The position numbers and the translations under genes are program-made. The notes under the pieces were generated by a model that made no database searches, was not told where the DNA came from, and was given only the letters and a program-made list of their open reading frames with translations. Below are positions 48,026 to 56,368 of a DNA stretch of 64,000 bases, piece by piece (the first letter of the stretch is position 1; each line of letters starts with the position of its first letter). The DNA comes from Iocasia fonsfrigidae (GTDB lineage: Bacteria; Bacillota; Halanaerobiia; Halanaerobiales; DTU029), in NCBI RefSeq assembly GCF_017751145.1, contig NZ_CP046640.1, positions 2,956,137 through 3,020,136 of the forward strand, given 5' to 3'.

Positions 48026-50629
48026 TTAAGAACCATAAGCCTGACGGTAGACCTCTTTTAGCTCCGTTACTAGCGGCATTCTGGGATTAGTACCAGTACA
48101 CTGGTCATTAAAGGCAATGTCTGCCATATCATCCAGTTCCTTTTCAAACTCTTTCTTTTCCACACCAGCCTCTGCTAAACTTAAGGGCACCTTTACTTCT
48201 TTCATCAAGTCTTTTACAGCTTTGATCAGGCTATCAACTCCCTTTTCACTGGTATCTGCGGGCAGCTCCAACATTTCTGCAATCTCAGCATACCTCTGGT
48301 CAGCCTTGGGATATTCATACTGTGGAAAAGCCGCCAGTTTACTTGGTTTACCAGCATTATATTTAATAACATGAGGAAGTAGAATAGCATTTGCCCTGCC
48401 GTGTGGTATATGGAACTTACCACCAAGAATATGTGCCATACTATGATTAATCCCCAGAAAGGCATTAGTAAAGGCCATACCGGCAAGGCAGGAAGCATTA
48501 TGCATTTTCTCTCTGGCCTCTTTATCACTACCATCTTTATATGCCCTTGGTAAATATTTAAAGACTAACTTAATAGCCTTCTCTGCCAGAGCATCTGTAT
48601 AATCAGAAGCCATCACAGACACATAAGCTTCAATAGCATGTGTTAAAACATCCAGACCTGTATCAGCAGTTACAGAGGCTGGTACAGTCATAACCAGTTC
48701 CGGATCAATAACAGCTATATCTGGAGTAAGTTCATAATCTGCCAATGGATATTTTATATTCTTCTTTTTATCTGTTATTACTGAAAAAGCGGTAACCTCT
48801 GACCCTGTACCGGAAGTGGTAGGAACAGCTACAAAAGTCGCTCTCCTCCCCAGGGCTGGAAACTTAAAGGCCCTCTTTCTGATATCCATAAACTTAAGTT
48901 TTAAATCATCAAATTTAATATCCGGGTGTTCATAAAACAACCACATTCCTTTAGCAGCATCCATTGCTGAACCACCACCAAGGGCAATAATAAGGTCAGG
49001 TTCAACATCTTCCATAGCCTGACAGCCACGCTGCACTGTTTCGACAGATGGATCAGGCTCCACATCAGAAAAAACCTCCATTGCTATATCTGCTTTATCT
49101 AGCTGATAGGCCACCTTATCAACAAAACCAAGGTCGACCATGGTCTGGTCTGTGATAATAAAGGCAGTCTTACCTTTTAATTTGCTTAAGTATTGTAAAG
49201 AACCATATTCAAAATATAGTTTTGGTGGAACCTTAAACCACTTCATCCTTTCCTTACGAATAGTTACCTTCTTAATATTCAATAGGTTCTTAACACTAAC
49301 ATTATCAGTTGTTGAGTTTCTACCCATTGAACCACAGCCTAAAGTTAGTGAAGGGTTATTAGTATTATAGATATTTCCAATAGCACCATGTGAAGAAGGT
49401 GAATTAACCAGCAGCCTCCCTGTTCTGATACGTTCACTAAATTTATTAATAACCTCTCTATCATTAGAGTGAATAACCGCTGAATGACCTAATCCTCCAA
49501 ATTCTGTCATCTCTTCACAACGTTTAATACCCTCCTGATAGTTTTTTACCACATAACAGGCCAGAATAGGACTTAACTTCTCACGGGACAAAGGATAATC
49601 AGGACCAACACCCTCTAATTCAGCAATCAGTATCTTGGTATCCTCTGGCACCTTAATCCCAGCCATCCTGGCAATTTTGGCAGCAGATTGACCAACAACA
49701 GCAGGACTCATAGCATTTTTTTCTTGATTTATAGCTATCCTGGATAAACTCTTTATTTCATTTTTATTAAGGAAGTAACAATTATTCTCTTTCATCAGGT
49801 CTTTGACCTCATCAGCAACATCCTGATCTATAATAATTGCCTGTTCTGAGGCACAGATAGTGCCGTTATCAAAGGTTTTGCTTAAAATAAGGTCAGCTAC
49901 TGCCTGTTTAAGGTTAGCACTTTTTTCAATATAACAGGGAACATTACCAGGACCAACACCAAGGGCAGGTTTACCACTGGAATAAGCTGATTTAACCATA
50001 CCAGACCCACCTGTAGCCAGTATCAGATGAATATCCTGGTGTTTCATCAAATAATTAGTAGCCTCCAAGGAAGGTTTTTCTATCCAGAGAATGCAATCCT
50101 CCGGTGCACCTGCTGCAACAGCTGCCTCTTTCATTACCCTGGCTGCTTCTATACTACATTTTAAGGCAGTCGGATGGAAACTAAAGATAATAGGGTTTCT
50201 TGTTTTAGCACAGATTAATGACTTAAACATAGTAGTAGAAGTAGGGTTGGTTACTGGTGTAAGACCAGCAATAACCCCAATTGGCTCAGCTACCTCCTGA
50301 TAATTTTCAGCTGGATTTTCTGATATAATTCCAACTGTTTTTTCATATTTAATATCATGATAGACATATTCAGATGAAAAAAGATTTTTGGTAATCTTAT
50401 CTTCATAAACCCCCATACCAGTTTCCTGATGAGCCATCCTGGCCAGTTCAATGTGCTTATCTACCCCTGCCAGGGCCATTCTTTTAGTTATCTCATTGAT
50501 TTTATCCTGACTCAGTTTTTTATATTCTTCACCCGCCCTGACCGCCTTCCTGACTAATCTATCAACCATTTCCTCAACTGTTTCATTTTCCTTAAGAGTA
50601 GCAATCCTTTTTGCAGTACTAGTAGTCAT
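48026..50629 (-). CDS. adhE: AdhE: bifunctional acetaldehyde / alcohol dehydrogenase
   Basis: Reduces acetyl-CoA to ethanol with two NADH. 867 residues: N-terminal CoA-acylating aldehyde dehydrogenase (catalytic C259 in DNGTICASEQAI, GVGPGNVPCYIE) and C-terminal iron alcohol dehydrogenase (ALGGGSAMDAAKGMWLFYEH, VPTTSGTGSEVT, metal site DTGLDVLTHAIEAYV and FLGINHSMAHILGGKFHIPH). The ATG has a GGAGGG site. It lies 33 bases after rex, the last gene of the Rex-controlled operon, so that high NADH would turn on both hydrogenase and ethanol genes. Confidence 0.97.
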   Translation of the reverse strand: MTTSTAKRIATLKENETVEEMVDRLVRKAVRAGEEYKKLSQDKINEITKRMALAGVDKHIELARMAHQETGMGVYEDKITKNLFSSEYVYHDIKYEKTVGIISENPAENYQEVAEPIGVIAGLTPVTNPTSTTMFKSLICAKTRNPIIFSFHPTALKCSIEAARVMKEAAVAAGAPEDCILWIEKPSLEATNYLMKHQDIHLILATGGSGMVKSAYSSGKPALGVGPGNVPCYIEKSANLKQAVADLILSKTFDNGTICASEQAIIIDQDVADEVKDLMKENNCYFLNKNEIKSLSRIAINQEKNAMSPAVVGQSAAKIARMAGIKVPEDTKILIAELEGVGPDYPLSREKLSPILACYVVKNYQEGIKRCEEMTEFGGLGHSAVIHSNDREVINKFSERIRTGRLLVNSPSSHGAIGNIYNTNNPSLTLGCGSMGRNSTTDNVSVKNLLNIKKVTIRKERMKWFKVPPKLYFEYGSLQYLSKLKGKTAFIITDQTMVDLGFVDKVAYQLDKADIAMEVFSDVEPDPSVETVQRGCQAMEDVEPDLIIALGGGSAMDAAKGMWLFYEHPDIKFDDLKLKFMDIRKRAFKFPALGRRATFVAVPTTSGTGSEVTAFSVITDKKKNIKYPLADYELTPDIAVIDPELVMTVPASVTADTGLDVLTHAIEAYVSVMASDYTDALAEKAIKLVFKYLPRAYKDGSDKEAREKMHNASCLAGMAFTNAFLGINHSMAHILGGKFHIPHGRANAILLPHVIKYNAGKPSKLAAFPQYEYPKADQRYAEIAEMLELPADTSEKGVDSLIKAVKDLMKEVKVPLSLAEAGVEKKEFEKELDDMADIAFNDQCTGTNPRMPLVTELKEVYRQAYGS

Positions 50630-50662
50630 CTTTTCATCCCTCCACTTATTTTCTTATATACC

Positions 50663-51313
50663 TTATGATTTTGACCCAAATTTTTCATCAATCATATATG
50701 ACAGTGTCAATAGACTCTCACTAATGTGCACATTTTCAACCAGTACCTTTCCACTGTAGTTTAAACTAACTGGAGCAAAATTCCAGATACCCCTTATCCC
50801 CCCCCTTACAAAGATATCTGCAACATCTACAGCACTCTCTGGTGGTGTAGTAATAATACCGATATCTATCCTATTATTTGTCAAAAAGTCAGCCAGCAGA
50901 CTGATATCCTGAACAAGAAGACCAGCAACCTCCTGCCCAATAAGCTCTGGATTTACATCAAATATTCCTTTAATATAAAACCCCCTTCTCTTAAAATTAG
51001 GATAATTAATAATTGCCTTACCAAGGTTTCCAGCCCCGGCAAGCACCATATCCATTTGATTATCTAAACCAAGTATCTTAGCAATTGCCTCCTTTAAATT
51101 AGCAACTCTATAGCCATACCCCCGTTGACCAAAATTACCAAACTGACTTAGATCCTGTCTTATCTGAGAAGCAGTAACACCCAATTTTTCCGCTAATTCA
51201 CTTGAGGATATTCTCTCAACCCCTTTTGAATGTAATGTAGTAAGAAAGCGGTAATAGACAGGCAGTCTTTTAATAACACTTACTGCTATTGGCTTCTCCT
51301 TCTTTTTAGACAT
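50663..51313 (-). CDS. rex: Rex: redox-sensing transcriptional repressor
   Basis: Senses the NADH/NAD+ ratio; NADH releases it from DNA. 216 residues: winged helix (LPVYYRFLTTLHSKGVERIS, ASQIRQDLSQFGNFGQRGYG), Rossmann fold (VLAGAGNLGKAIINYPNF, IGIITTPPESAVDVADIFV) and the C-terminal swapped helix. The gene overlaps the hydrogenase stop (GAGATGAATGTCTAA), so it is translated with it. The only perfect Rex palindrome in the window is in front of this same operon, so Rex should control itself. Confidence 0.97.
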   Translation of the reverse strand: MSKKKEKPIAVSVIKRLPVYYRFLTTLHSKGVERISSSELAEKLGVTASQIRQDLSQFGNFGQRGYGYRVANLKEAIAKILGLDNQMDMVLAGAGNLGKAIINYPNFKRRGFYIKGIFDVNPELIGQEVAGLLVQDISLLADFLTNNRIDIGIITTPPESAVDVADIFVRGGIRGIWNFAPVSLNYSGKVLVENVHISESLLTLSYMIDEKFGSKS

Positions 51314-52778
51314 TCATCTCCACCTCTCTGCTCATCTTCTTTAAAAGTCCCTTGGCCTTAGCCGGACCTGTCATGGTACCAGGCCCACCTATACAACCAT
51401 CCTGACAGCCCATTCCTTCCATAAAATCTATTTTAAATACCCCTCTGGAAATTTGTTTTAATAATTTATCACAATCCCTTATTCCAGCAGCAGTTTTAAC
51501 CTGTAACCCATCTCTTTCCATACTATTTAAAATAGCCTTACTAACCCCTCCAGCAGCACAGAAATTCAAGGCATCAATAGAGGGATTTTCAAGATTATTA
51601 TCTCTTCTGGACTTTTCACCACCCAGTTTAGCCAGATTAATACCTGCCCCTACTAAAACAGCAGCAATCTCTTCATAGGTAAGCACTCCATCTATTAGAC
51701 CATTACTTTCTCTTATCGCTTCACCCTTTTTCGCCAGACAGGGACCAATAAATATATTTTTAATATCATCATCACCCGACTTCTTAAGCAGTCTAGCAGT
51801 TTTAAGCATAGGTGACTCAGTAGTAGAGATACCAGCGGTTAATTCTGGGTAATGTTTATTTATTAAATTTTTAAAAGAAGGACAGCAAGAATTAAAGGTA
51901 ACACCTTTATTAAATTCTATATTTTCCAGCAATTCCCTGCTTTCTTCTCTAATTACCTCATCAGCACCAGCTGCTACCATAACAACCCTGGTAAACCCAA
52001 GCTTTTTTAAACCCTCTTTAAGTACATCCCAGTCTACTCCTGGTCCAAATTGCCCAATAAATGATGGGGCTACCAGAGCAACTGTTTCTGATTGACTATG
52101 CCTTAACATTTTAATGGCATTTACTATTTCAGACCTGTATGAAATAGCACCAAAGGGACAGGCAACAATACAGGCACCACACTCAACACAATTGCCTTCT
52201 TCAATAGCAGCACTGGCCTTATCTCCGGATACTATTGCATCAACAGCACAGGCCCTACTACAGGGACGTTCTATCTCTACTATTGCACCATAGGAACAGG
52301 CCTTAGCACATAGGCCACATTCAATACACTTTTCTCTGATTATAAAAGCCCTGTTATCAACTATTTTGATTGCATCCCGGGGACAGCTATTAACACAATT
52401 ATGGGCTACACAGTTACGACAGGCATTAGTAACAAACATCTTATCTATTGAACAATGGTCACAGGCCTCCTCAATCAAAGTAATATATGGTTTATCACTT
52501 CTTGCTACTGGTTGATCAAGTACATTCCTGGCCAATTCCTCAAGCCTCTTCTTACTATCTTCTGCTGTAATATCTATCCCTAAAGCAAGTTTAATTCTTT
52601 CTTGAAGAATCGCCTGTTCTTTATATTGACAACAACGGTAACTTGTTAAGCCTTCATCTGTTAATTTCTTTGGTAAGCCCTCAACATCTTCAACTAATCT
52701 ATTATTAAATATTAAAGCAGCAACCTCTGTAAGGACCCTCCGGCGTATCTTGGTTACTTCTGAAATGACTTCAGCCAT
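51306..52778 (-). CDS. [FeFe] hydrogenase, non-canonical (group C/D-like)
   Basis: 490 residues. The N-terminal helical region (1-95) includes RCCQYKEQAI. A ferredoxin region follows with four-Cys motifs (CDHCSIDKMFVTNACRNCVA, EKCIECGLCAKACSYGAI, GNCVECGACIVACPFGAI), then the H-cluster domain. H-cluster motifs: L1 FNSCCPSF (C298, C299), L2 GPCLAKKGE, L3 EGMGCQDGCIGGPG. The four cluster cysteines are present, but L1 is NSCCP rather than TSCCP and L2 lacks the usual Met (GPC for MPC), as in sensory or Hfs-type enzymes rather than classic HydA. It may be catalytic with the small [2Fe-2S] protein encoded upstream, or have a regulatory role. Confidence 0.88.
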   Translation of the reverse strand: MAEVISEVTKIRRRVLTEVAALIFNNRLVEDVEGLPKKLTDEGLTSYRCCQYKEQAILQERIKLALGIDITAEDSKKRLEELARNVLDQPVARSDKPYITLIEEACDHCSIDKMFVTNACRNCVAHNCVNSCPRDAIKIVDNRAFIIREKCIECGLCAKACSYGAIVEIERPCSRACAVDAIVSGDKASAAIEEGNCVECGACIVACPFGAISYRSEIVNAIKMLRHSQSETVALVAPSFIGQFGPGVDWDVLKEGLKKLGFTRVVMVAAGADEVIREESRELLENIEFNKGVTFNSCCPSFKNLINKHYPELTAGISTTESPMLKTARLLKKSGDDDIKNIFIGPCLAKKGEAIRESNGLIDGVLTYEEIAAVLVGAGINLAKLGGEKSRRDNNLENPSIDALNFCAAGGVSKAILNSMERDGLQVKTAAGIRDCDKLLKQISRGVFKIDFMEGMGCQDGCIGGPGTMTGPAKAKGLLKKMSREVEMNV

Positions 52779-52798
52779 TTTATTTCACCACCTTAGCT

Positions 52799-53038
52799 TT
52801 ATATTAAACTTTTTTTAATCTCCTCAACAACAGTTTCAGGTGTAACCTTATCCAACAGTACACCGGCTATTCGCACATTTGGACCCTTACCACACCTATC
52901 CATACACTGTACATACCTTAAGTCAATTCTTTCCTTTATATTGTCTGCCAGTCTATCCAGACATTCCATAATCAAATTACTTCCCATCAAGTGACAGGAG
53001 GTACCAACACAAACCTCTACACTTATCTTTTCACTCAT
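52799..53038 (-). CDS. Thioredoxin-like [2Fe-2S] protein (NuoE/HydC-like), 79 aa
   Basis: Stand-alone version of the [2Fe-2S] domain of NuoE. Ligand pattern C-x4-C (VCVGTSCHLMGS) and C-x3-C (YVQCMDRCGKGPNVRI). It is about half the length of full HydC/NuoE, lacking the N-terminal helices. Encoded 13 bases after the phosphatase and 20 bases before the hydrogenase, so it is probably an electron carrier or subunit for it. Confidence 0.88.
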   Translation of the reverse strand: MSEKISVEVCVGTSCHLMGSNLIMECLDRLADNIKERIDLRYVQCMDRCGKGPNVRIAGVLLDKVTPETVVEEIKKSLI

Positions 53039-53050
53039 CTACTTAACCCC

Positions 53051-54217
53051 CTAATATCTCTCTATATTTACTTCTTTTCCATGTTTACGAAGCAGATTAA
53101 CTAATTTACCGATTATTACTGGTCTAGGCTTTAACTGGAGTGACTTCATCAGCTCTTCATGTGCTGGATTTACAGCTGACCCCATCAGAAAAGTAATCTC
53201 ATCGGCCTTTAAAAGGGATTTACTTAGAATACTTGCCCCGTCTTTTATACCATCAAATTCATTCTTATTATCATTAAAATTATCTTCAGACAATTGTTTG
53301 ATTTTATCCACTGTCTTATTTAGGGTTAATATCCCTTCTGTTACCAGGTCTATACCTTCAATGTCAGCTACTGGTGGTACACTAGGGTCTATATAATCCA
53401 GTGATGTTTCTATCTCAAACCCAAGTTCCCGGGCAACCATATTACCAGTAGCCCCACCACAAACTATTTTTTGGGCATTGGTATAATCAAGAAATTTAGC
53501 TACTAGCTGACTATCGTATCTCTTTTTCTGAGGGGGACCTGTCAGAACAACGGCAGACCTTGGTCTCCTTGATTTAATAACAAGAGCAGTAGAATCATCC
53601 CCTGCTTTTCCCATATAACAGGCCTCTGTCAGGCCAATAATCTTCTTAGCAACCTTATCTGCTGCTTGCTCTGTCAGATTGCGTTTGAAAATATTATCAA
53701 GTAAACGATCGCGTCCTAGTCCCAGTTCAAAGAGTCCTCCTACCCCTGCATTAATAACCCCATCACTGATCAGAAATAACAGGTCATTTAATTCGAGTTG
53801 AAAAAAACTCTCATATACCTCTTTACCTGCTATATTCCTCTTTATCTTCTTGATAGAGACAATATCATTATCCCTGATTAACATAAGTGAAGGGTTATCA
53901 TATTCTATCAAATGAGCACTACCATCTATTTTCACTTTCAGAATTGATAATGTTGAATAAGCAATCCCTCTTACCTTACAAATCGGGAGTGTATCAGCAA
54001 TTGTTGTAAATACTTCTTCCAGCCTAATATTCTTCTCCAGCATCCTGGAAGCTATCTGAGTAGAAAGGATTGATAAGATACTGGCTTTAATACCACTACC
54101 CAGTCCATCAGATAATATAACAGTAGTTGAATCCTTTTCTTCGATTATTTTTGTAGTATCACCACACACCTCTTCCCCTTTTTTGCAAAGACTGGCAATG
54201 CCGATGTCAACTTTCAT
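53051..54217 (-). CDS. SpoIIE/PP2C-type serine phosphatase of the hydrogenase operon
   Basis: 388 residues from the ATG at 54217. The N-terminal 220 residues are a PP2C-like (SpoIIE) fold: TTVILSDGLGSGIKASILS with metal-binding Asp, LLFLISDGVINAGVGG and GKAGDDSTALVIKSRRP. The C-terminal 170 residues (VVLTGPPQKKRYDSQLVAKF, KIVCGGATGNMVARELG) are conserved in hydrogenase-linked phosphatases but have no assigned role that I can state. It overlaps the sensory hydrogenase gene. In other fermenters, sensory hydrogenase genes stand beside such phosphatases, suggesting H2-dependent control of protein phosphorylation; the target is unknown. Confidence 0.88.
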   Translation of the reverse strand: MKVDIGIASLCKKGEEVCGDTTKIIEEKDSTTVILSDGLGSGIKASILSILSTQIASRMLEKNIRLEEVFTTIADTLPICKVRGIAYSTLSILKVKIDGSAHLIEYDNPSLMLIRDNDIVSIKKIKRNIAGKEVYESFFQLELNDLLFLISDGVINAGVGGLFELGLGRDRLLDNIFKRNLTEQAADKVAKKIIGLTEACYMGKAGDDSTALVIKSRRPRSAVVLTGPPQKKRYDSQLVAKFLDYTNAQKIVCGGATGNMVARELGFEIETSLDYIDPSVPPVADIEGIDLVTEGILTLNKTVDKIKQLSEDNFNDNKNEFDGIKDGASILSKSLLKADEITFLMGSAVNPAHEELMKSLQLKPRPVIIGKLVNLLRKHGKEVNIERY

Positions 54218-55925
54218 CTTCACCTGTATTCGCCTCTTTTCTATTCATTATATCAATTAATTCAAGAAGTGTTGCTTTAGTCTCTGCTGTACTTTCACCC
54301 AGTAAACCAGCAATCTGCTGGGCAACTTTCATCTGTTCACGTATTACCCTTTTGGCCTTATTAAGGGCTGACAGCTTCATATCATCAATCTCTGCCTTGC
54401 GTTTTTCTTCTGCTGTTACATCAGTAATTAATCCTATTACAACCCCATATTTTTCCAGCGGATAAATACTTTCCCTGGTTATCAAACTATACTGTTCATA
54501 TTCCTTATATTTATCAGTAATTATCTCCTGATTATCCCTGACTTCAATATAATCTGCCGGATCAACAAAGGAAGATAAATATTTACCTTTAGGCTTAATA
54601 CCTTTTCTATTAAACATTTTCTCAGCTGTTGGATTAAATTCTTGAATAATCATATCTTCACTGACGATAATAATGCCATTTAAAGAACTGTCAACAACTG
54701 CATGTGATAGTGATTCTGCTTTTTCCCGCATATATGGGATACACATCTCCACTTCAGCCCTCCCATTATATACCGCTACAGCCTTTTCCCGACAACTGGA
54801 ATAACCACAACCACCGCAATTACTTTCATCCTCTGGGGTAAACTTACCTGTCAAGGCAAGAATCTCCCTTATCTCTTCTTCACTAGGCAATTTATCCTTC
54901 TGCTGATAATGTCGATATTTCCTTTGATAATTTCTAGGAGAAATATCATTTTCCTCATTAAATCGGGGTGTATCTTCTATAAACTCACTTAATCTCATCT
55001 TGCGATGGGCAACACCATAATCATTAGCCATAGCCGGCCCACCAATACAGCCCCCCTTACAACCAAGGGCCTCAACAAAACGGGGACTTATCAATCCCTC
55101 TTCCATATCTTTAAAGACCTCTATAGCTTCCTCTACACCCGAAACGGTAATTACATCACCCAGGAGTGAGCCCTTTATTCCTGCTACTTCAAGTATCCCC
55201 CTGTGTAGTGGATAGGCCCTCGCCCTTGAAGAAATACAATCAGGATAGATATCTGCCAGACTATCTGCTTCAATACCTTTGTCCTTAAAAAACTCTATTA
55301 TTTCTTCAAAAGTCAAAACAGCATCTAAAGGATTATCTTCATCCCAGCTGAGCTCCTCCTTTTTACTAAAACAGGGGCCGATAAAGATAATTTTATAATC
55401 CTCACCCAATTTTTCGCTTAATAAACGAGCATGAATCATCATCGGTGACATAACAGGGGACAATTTATCTATTAGACTATGAAAATTTTTTTCTATCAAA
55501 CTTACAATAGTAGGACAGCAACTTGATATTAACGAATCATCACCTTCATCATGACAGACATCATAATATTCCCTGCTAACTATCTCCGCAGCCAGAGCCG
55601 TCTCTTCAATTACAGCTATCCCCAGTTCTTTAAGACCAGCTACTAATTTCCAGGGGGTTTGATAAGTTGTAGCTGCCAGATATGAAGGGGCTAAACTCAC
55701 TGCTATTTTTTCTCCATCAAGCAGATACTTATCCAGAATATCTATAGCAGATACTGTCGTCTTAGCATTCTGTGGACATATCTCTATACATCTACCACAT
55801 AAAATACATCTTTCTTCTATTACCCAGGCCTGATCATCATTTAAACCAATTGCCTTTAGGGGACAGTGTCTTATACATTTGTAACAATCCTTACATTTAG
55901 CTTCACTGGTTAAAATAATAGCCAT
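54207..55925 (-). CDS. Sensory-type [FeFe] hydrogenase with PAS domain (HydS-like)
   Basis: 572 residues. Two N-terminal [4Fe-4S] motifs (CKDCYKCIRHCPLKAI, RCILCGRCIEICPQNAK); H-cluster domain with L1 ISSCCPTI (C136, C137), L2 GPCFSKKEE and L3 EALGCKGGCIGGPA; an extra Fe-S domain CGGCGYSSCREKAVAVYNGR with EVEMCIP; then a PAS domain (about 405-520, VVDSSLNGIIIVSEDMIIQE) and a C-terminal helix rich in charged residues. GPC replaces MPC. This architecture matches group C putative H2 sensors. It precedes and overlaps the phosphatase gene, a likely output partner. Confidence 0.9.
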   Translation of the reverse strand: MAIILTSEAKCKDCYKCIRHCPLKAIGLNDDQAWVIEERCILCGRCIEICPQNAKTTVSAIDILDKYLLDGEKIAVSLAPSYLAATTYQTPWKLVAGLKELGIAVIEETALAAEIVSREYYDVCHDEGDDSLISSCCPTIVSLIEKNFHSLIDKLSPVMSPMMIHARLLSEKLGEDYKIIFIGPCFSKKEELSWDEDNPLDAVLTFEEIIEFFKDKGIEADSLADIYPDCISSRARAYPLHRGILEVAGIKGSLLGDVITVSGVEEAIEVFKDMEEGLISPRFVEALGCKGGCIGGPAMANDYGVAHRKMRLSEFIEDTPRFNEENDISPRNYQRKYRHYQQKDKLPSEEEIREILALTGKFTPEDESNCGGCGYSSCREKAVAVYNGRAEVEMCIPYMREKAESLSHAVVDSSLNGIIIVSEDMIIQEFNPTAEKMFNRKGIKPKGKYLSSFVDPADYIEVRDNQEIITDKYKEYEQYSLITRESIYPLEKYGVVIGLITDVTAEEKRKAEIDDMKLSALNKAKRVIREQMKVAQQIAGLLGESTAETKATLLELIDIMNRKEANTGEDES

Positions 55926-55938
55926 ATATCTTGCCTCC

Positions 55939-56184
55939 CTATATATCTAAACGTTTTTCTAATTCATCGATTATATTATCTTTTGTGATATTTGTTACAA
56001 TCTCTTCATTAAACTTGACTACAACCCCTTCGGTACAATGACCCTGACAGAAACAGGCCTTTAGTTTTATCTCTATCTTTGCTTCATTTTCAGCAATATA
56101 GCCCTGTAATATATTGATAATCCCTCTTGAACCCTTAACATGACAGCCACTTCCAATACAAACAGTAATATTAATTCTCAGCAC
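55939..56184 (-). CDS. Thioredoxin-like [2Fe-2S] protein (NuoE/HydC-like), 81 aa
   Basis: First gene of the operon. C-x4-C (TVCIGSGCHVKGSRG) and C-x3-C (LKACFCQGHCTEGVVVKF) form the cluster site. A paralogue of the 79-residue protein encoded further down. The GTG start overlaps its ribosome site (AGGGGGTG), so translation may really begin a few codons later at a rare codon. Confidence 0.85.
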   Translation of the reverse strand: MLRINITVCIGSGCHVKGSRGIINILQGYIAENEAKIEIKLKACFCQGHCTEGVVVKFNEEIVTNITKDNIIDELEKRLDI

Positions 56185-56207
56185 CCCCTACTGACAGGTC
56201 ATTTTCT

Positions 56208-56227
56208 TTTGTTAAATATTTAACAAA
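56208..56227. promoter_or_regulatory. Rex operator, 20-bp perfect palindrome
   Basis: TTTGTTAAATATTTAACAAA contains the consensus Rex site TTGTTAA-n4-TTAACAA with no mismatch. It lies in the leader of the hydrogenase-rex-adhE operon, 24 bases before the first start codon and about 45 bases after the expected transcription start. Confidence 0.92.
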
Positions 56228-56279
56228 GAAGAACAAAAAAAATAACTGGTCTTTGTTATATAATTCACATTTTAATTAT

Positions 56280-56307
56280 ATTATAGCATATATCTACTCT
56301 ATGTCAA
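56280..56307 (-). promoter_or_regulatory. Sigma-A promoter of the hydrogenase-rex-adhE operon
   Basis: Minus-strand TTGACA (56302-56307), 16-bp spacer, TATAAT (56280-56285): consensus hexamers, the strongest promoter in the window. Confidence 0.85.
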
Positions 56308-56324
56308 GACAGTTCATAGATCTT

Positions 56325-56342
56325 TTGTTAGGAATTTAACTT
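56325..56342. promoter_or_regulatory. Possible second Rex site upstream of the promoter
   Basis: TTGTTAGGAATTTAACTT matches the Rex consensus at 13 of 18 positions and lies 17 bases upstream of the -35 box. With the perfect site at 56208-56227 it would bracket the promoter, their centres about 116 bp apart. Confidence 0.4.
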
Positions 56343-56350
56343 ATATTATT

Positions 56351-56368
56351 AAAAAGGATTCACCTTTT
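56351..56368 (-). terminator. Weak terminator at the end of the DUF389 gene
   Basis: On the minus strand AAAAGG - TGAAT - CCTTTTTAATA overlaps the gene's stop codon. A short stem with a modest T-run. Confidence 0.4.

Noticed and set aside
56250-56268. TTTGTTATATAATTCACAT near the hydrogenase start site as a third Rex site
   Set aside because: The left half fits but the right half does not; 11 of 18 matches is expected by chance in AT-rich DNA.
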